Source of the DNA: Gordius sp. MW1
Lineage: Eukaryota; Nematomorpha; Gordioida; Gordea; Gordiidae
DNA: 64,000 nt
Reading direction: 5' to 3'
Assembly: GCA_964036665.1 (NCBI GenBank)
Contig: OZ038527.1
Location: 24,265,901-24,329,900, forward strand
Shown: positions 59,405 through 64,000 of the stretch, in pieces
How the letters are laid out: every line of letters starts with the position of its first letter
Numbering within the stretch: the first letter of the stretch is position 1
Translations under genes and position numbers: made by a program
Notes under the pieces: model-generated
What the model saw: the letters and a program-made list of their open reading frames with translations, nothing else
The model's database searches: none
Told to the model about the DNA's origin: nothing

Positions 59405-59552
59405 TAGTGTTGTAAAAAGGGCTGGATTTTGTTCGGTCGACCTTTGCCTTTAGTCGACTAAACTAGAAAACAGACCTAAAAACCTTTGGTGTGTGCCTGT
59501 TTAGTTGACTAAATCGAAGGTCGACCAAACAAAACTCAGCCGTTTTGGCAAC
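59405..59552. mobile_element. MITE of the GTGTTGYAAAAA...GGTCGACC family
   Basis: Starts tgttgtaaaaagggctggatt, has ggtcgacc inner blocks, and ends actcagccgttttggcaacac. Third and youngest-looking member of the family in the window; inverted ends match over about 30 bp with few changes. Non-coding. Confidence 0.75.
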
Positions 59553-59559
59553 ACAAGTC

Positions 59560-62500
59560 TTAAGTTTAGGCCATAACTATTTTTTTATTTCGAATACTTT
59601 TGTTAGTTAAAAATAATATATGTGTACGTTATACATAAACAAGTAAAAAATAAAAAATATTCACAATAAAAACGAAGTTTTACTAGAGTGAAAATACATA
59701 TTAATAGTATTAATATCAATATATTCTTCTAACTTTGTGCTTAAACCAAAAAGTGGCACACTAATCGCTAAATATGATTTCAAATCCCTGGCCGATAGCT
59801 GGCCCCTTCTCAGATTTATAATACCTGTGATGCTTTGAATCTCTAATTTTTTATAAATGTTTTTTATTTGTTTTTATATTTTGTATCTGTTTGCAAAATG
59901 CTTATAACATATAAATATTATTTAAAAAAATTACAAGACATAAAGAAGGGCTATCTAAACTCTGTTAATTAAACAGCAATTATGTTATATATTCCGACCA
60001 AAAGAGACTCGAGATCTAATTCTTATACTAAAATAATTGAGAATCTAAGGACTTTGCCCCATAGATCTTTAAAATTTCTTTCCATCGTGTCTTGCACCCC
60101 CCCCCCACTCCCCCACAAGAATTGCCTAGCAAATTTAGATTTTATACAATTTTTAGAGGACTAGGAATGTCTTAAAGATTAAGTTTATTATTTTTCCATT
60201 TCTATTAAAATAAATTGCAAGAATGTATTAAATTTAATATACCATCAAATTATCCCTCTTAACTGGCTGAAATATTCGTGGCGTATATTGGGCCCTACCA
60301 AGCCAAACAAGATTACAATAAAGAGCATACATTTATCTTTATTATGGGTTAAATAATTTTTGTTTTTCATTTCATTTCATTATTTTGTGATGTTTTCAAA
60401 GAGCTAGGAAAGAGCATAATTTTTCACATTTCCCATACAAGTTCTAGACTGTTTGGTGGTGTTGTTGTGGGTTCACGACGCATTTTATTCGCTTAATTAT
60501 ATGATAATTTATCATGTTTCACAAATTTCTTCATACCCCTGGCTGCTCAGCTATCTCTCCCGCGGTTTGCTTTGAACTTCTTCGCCACGGTGTAAATGAA
60601 TCATAGAAAAAATTGTATGCGGTAAAAGAAATGAAAATATTTTTTGGTTGCTTTGTTGAGAAAAAGTGGACTTAGTGGGGAGCAAAAATGAAATAATTAT
60701 GATAAATTATCTTAATATACCATCGATCCCCCTGTCTTGAACTGATTGCAACCTATTATCACAAACTGACCCGATCCAATGATAGCTAAATAGATTATTT
60801 AAGCAAAGTGAGATTGATTGTTTTTTTTGTAACTTGGAACAAGGAATATATTAAGTAAAATGAACACTTATTTCTAAATGTTATAAAATATAATTGTGAA
60901 TTTTTAATTAAAAATTTGCCAAAAAGTTATTGATATAAAAGCAACTTAAGTCGTTCTCTTAAGACTACATTTTAAGAGGAAGGTGGCAGTACATCTATAA
61001 TCCAAGTTAAAGGATGATTTTGGTAATTTTATTTAAAACGCGGAGAAAGTAATTTTTGTAAAATTTATAAATTAATGATAAAAATATCTTATTGCTGTAT
61101 AAATCTAAATAAGCTTGAAATGTTGATGTATCGTTAGTTAATTTTTATAACATTTGATACATTTAATTTTTTTAATAATAATTTAACCTCAAAATTTTAA
61201 TAATACTAGCATTTATAAGAATGCGTTATTGCTTGCCTTAATCTTTTACATTATGTTTATACCATTATCTGCAATCATTTTCAGAACTCGGATTATAAAC
61301 AACGAACGCAGGATTAGAAATAATTTATTAAAAATGGGGATAAAAAGGATTTTGATAAAAACTGGCTTTTTTACTAACTTTAAACTAGTATAAGAAAAAA
61401 TGTAATTAAAATTCATATTTTAATTACATGGTATGGAATTAACTAACAAACTTTTGGAAGGATTAATGCGAAGTTTAGATAGCCAAAGGACTTCTTTATA
61501 GCCGTTTTTGACAATTTTTTAATTAAAATATAAAAATAATAAATTATTGAATCAAAGTATTGCCTTATCGCTTTGAAAAATATTCAGCTATTTTCGTCTA
61601 TACATGAAATTTATTAAAAAATCCTATAATTATTTTTGCCTTAATAAAGTTTAAAGACTTACCTAATTATTTCGCTTTGATATTTTAATTTTTAATAAAA
61701 ATTAAGTTTTTTATCCATCATTATAATTAATTATAAATGAATGAAAAATACAATTTATAACTATATATAATTGCTTAGTTCGTAATTTTAAGTTTGATTT
61801 GCTTTCGCGAATATATTTGTTTTTAGACCAGTCTATGAGATGAAATGTAATTATACTTATTAATTTTCTAATTCTACCTGCCGTTAGCATTGAGAGTCAA
61901 TTAATAATTTATAAGGGGAAATGCATTAAAATTTGTGTTAATGTCAATTGCTGTAAAGCACTCATGAAACTTTAGTTCATCTAGTTTCATCCTGTAAAAA
62001 CATATTTAATTAATTAAATTACGAAAAAGAAAATTTAATTACAAAATTAAATTTGAGAAATTAGTCATACGCTTGATACTTCTATATTTTATTTGAGTAA
62101 ATTTGATATATCTCAAAGATTTATTTAAGCTTAAAACTTTATCAAAAAAATAAGTTTACCTCAAATAAAGATTGGCTTTGAAAACATAAGTTCTATAGAT
62201 GTATCTTTCATTTATTAAAAATAAAATATAATTAATTAACTAAAAATAACTTAAAAATTAATTCATGGTTAACTGATAATTTATTAGTCCTTTATATTTT
62301 CATTTCCAAATATTGTTCCAGTTATTAAAGTCACAATCTATTGAGGCTTGATACAGACCTTTAATAAATTTGAATATATACGCTCACACCTTCATCTAAT
62401 TACAGTTGCCGTAAGTGTAATTAAGAAAAAAAATGGCCTTTATGTTAATACTTGTAATGTATATTTAAATAATATCTTAAGTTTACCATTTTTATTATGA

Positions 62501-62670
62501 ATATTAAAGAAGTTCTATAATATTTGAGGAGTTATATAATATTGGGGCATATATGGCGGCAGACTAATTTTTAAGTTTTAATCACTATTTCTAAGAAATA
62601 GTTTAATTACTTAATATCTTAAAAATTAATTTCATCAAATATAAATTATAATGGTTTAAATTGCTGGTCT
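59560..62670. other. AT-rich tract, nothing recognised
   Basis: Only very short chance ORFs and homopolymer runs (for example C9 at 60098). I see no exon, RNA gene or bounded repeat. Confidence 0.4.
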
Positions 62671-62679
62671 CAATTAAGA

Positions 62680-64000
62680 GAGGTGTTGGTTAAGGGGGGG
62701 GGCAATAAGTCAGTTAAGATTGGAAAGGGTCGTTTGCAACCAATTTTAAACCTTTTTGCAAAAATTACTTTTTTTAGTGGGAACGGGAAGGTAGCCTTGC
62801 TCCTCCCTGCCCACCAGCTAGCTTATGTCTGATTTCTATTAGTTCACGTTTATTGTTGATTTTTGTTTTGCGATGTGGTTTTTTTAAAATTATTGCATGA
62901 ACCCCGATGGAAACCTTAAATGTGTTTACATAATATTTTAAAAGTAGGCTACTTTTATTTAAGAAATATTCTGTTTAATAAAAGCCTTAAATTACCCAAT
63001 AGCATCATAAGCAATTGTACCCAACCCAATATATATTTACAAGAACAAATATAGATCATGAATTGAATAAAATTAAAATTTGGGATTTGTACATAGATCT
63101 AGAAAGGAGTCGACTTGTTCCTTCCCAGATTTTTCTATTTTGTGATTTTAAGACCAAAAAAGTATTATTATAATCCTCCCTAAAGATTTCTTACTTAAAA
63201 TTATCATTACAATAAGGCGACGATTACATATTTGATCACAAAATAATTAGCTTAAAAACCCGTAATAGATCGGGTTCGTGTTCGGTTTAAGGAATTGGGA
63301 TTATTTCTTAGAATCTTTTAAAGACAACAGCTACATAAAAAGTTATACATGGTCGTAGGCGGGATTGAAACTAGAGGGGAGGGCATAAATGATTTAGGGA
63401 GGGATATTGTACAAGTTAGATAAATTATCTTACTATGTATAAGGTTTTCTTATAATACATTTAATAGATAAATATATTTATCATAAGCCGAAATCTATTA
63501 TGATCATAATGTATAGTAGTTAAATATATGGTTAAAAATTATAATTAGCATATAATTTGTAAAACAATTATTCCTATGGAACGTTTACTAATAAAATAAC
63601 ACAATTTTTATGTTATCTTGATGCCCTCGTGCAGATCAAATATAACTAATAAGTTTTAAAAATTAATGCTTAACGAAATAACTGTTATCAAAGTGTAGTT
63701 CTTGCAGACAAATTAATATAAAAACTTCGCCTTTAATCTTAATCTCTATACGAATTTTATCCTTTATTTACTGATAAATTTTCATAAAATTTTTGCATGC
63801 ATTGTAGACCCGACTTGCTGATGCAGCTTTCTTATGATAGTAATAAAGTAACCATCAAATTACTTTGCTTTAGGAAATATAACATGTGAGCACAGACCTA
63901 TTTTCCATTCCATTCATTAGTTTGATTTAACTTTAATAACTATTTAATTCGTTTTTTAATATAATTTATGATTAAATAGTAATCTTCGGCCTATTGTAAA
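62680..64000. other. AT-rich tract with two MITE fragments
   Basis: Degraded GGGCGTAGCC-family pieces at about 62680-62830 (ggggggggcaat...cctccctgcccacc) and 63351-63405 (gtcgtaggcgggattg...gagggcataaat). Otherwise no support for any feature to the window end. Confidence 0.4.

Overview
The window is AT-rich animal nuclear DNA. There are no long operon-like ORFs, the genes are split by introns, and the recognisable host proteins are metazoan: BAP31 (an ER membrane chaperone) and a Frizzled-type seven-helix receptor. The BAP31 protein reads as arthropod-like, but I cannot name the species. Two introns are only 36 and 37 bp long.

Host genes, all on the + strand: BCAP31/BAP31 in seven exons (29313-31430, complete, 236 aa, ending in the dilysine signal KKSE); an unrecognised two-exon gene for a 94-aa membrane-anchored coiled-coil protein (36192-37281); and a Frizzled-like receptor (7TM exon 53515-55022). 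Two upstream exons (51636-51944 and 52396-52573) join the receptor in frame. They give it a signal-peptide-like start but no cysteine-rich Wnt-binding domain. A GC-richer stretch at about 48.2-49.15 kb may be its promoter and 5' UTR exon.

Most of the rest is transposable-element (TE) debris. Nine hAT-type elements can be bounded by terminal inverted repeats (TIRs) plus identical or near-identical 8-bp target duplications (TSDs): 2687-3272, 6431-8125, 10502-10679, 13039-24385, 18846-21157, 31979-32228, 33071-33562, 44930-45550 and 55802-59356. Three of them retain transposase pieces (BED finger, dimerisation domain, an LDPRFK-like block). There are also RTE/CR1-like non-LTR relics, a large non-LTR pol ORF with a 68-nt poly(A) tail (56430-58424, minus strand), two Helentron-like elements, and several families of short MITEs.

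The most striking region is 13.0-24.4 kb. An outer hAT element (13039-24385) appears to have been split by about 10.2 kb of sequence. That insert is a long, imperfect inverted repeat: arms at about 13.66-16.85 kb and 23.68-18.63 kb, each with a purine-rich/telomere-like module, 740-bp higher-order repeats, and a tandem satellite whose units carry the palindrome CCAATGG...CCATTGG. A 1343-bp transposon encoding a THAP domain (P-element-like, 8-bp TSD, TIR CATAGACTAAT) sits between the arms. A further 2.3-kb hAT is inserted in the right arm. TSD and empty-site evidence lets the order of most events be read directly.

A second copy of the outer hAT family (55802-59356) was independently split by two non-LTR retrotransposon fragments. 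The parallel architecture helps confirm the boundaries of the first.
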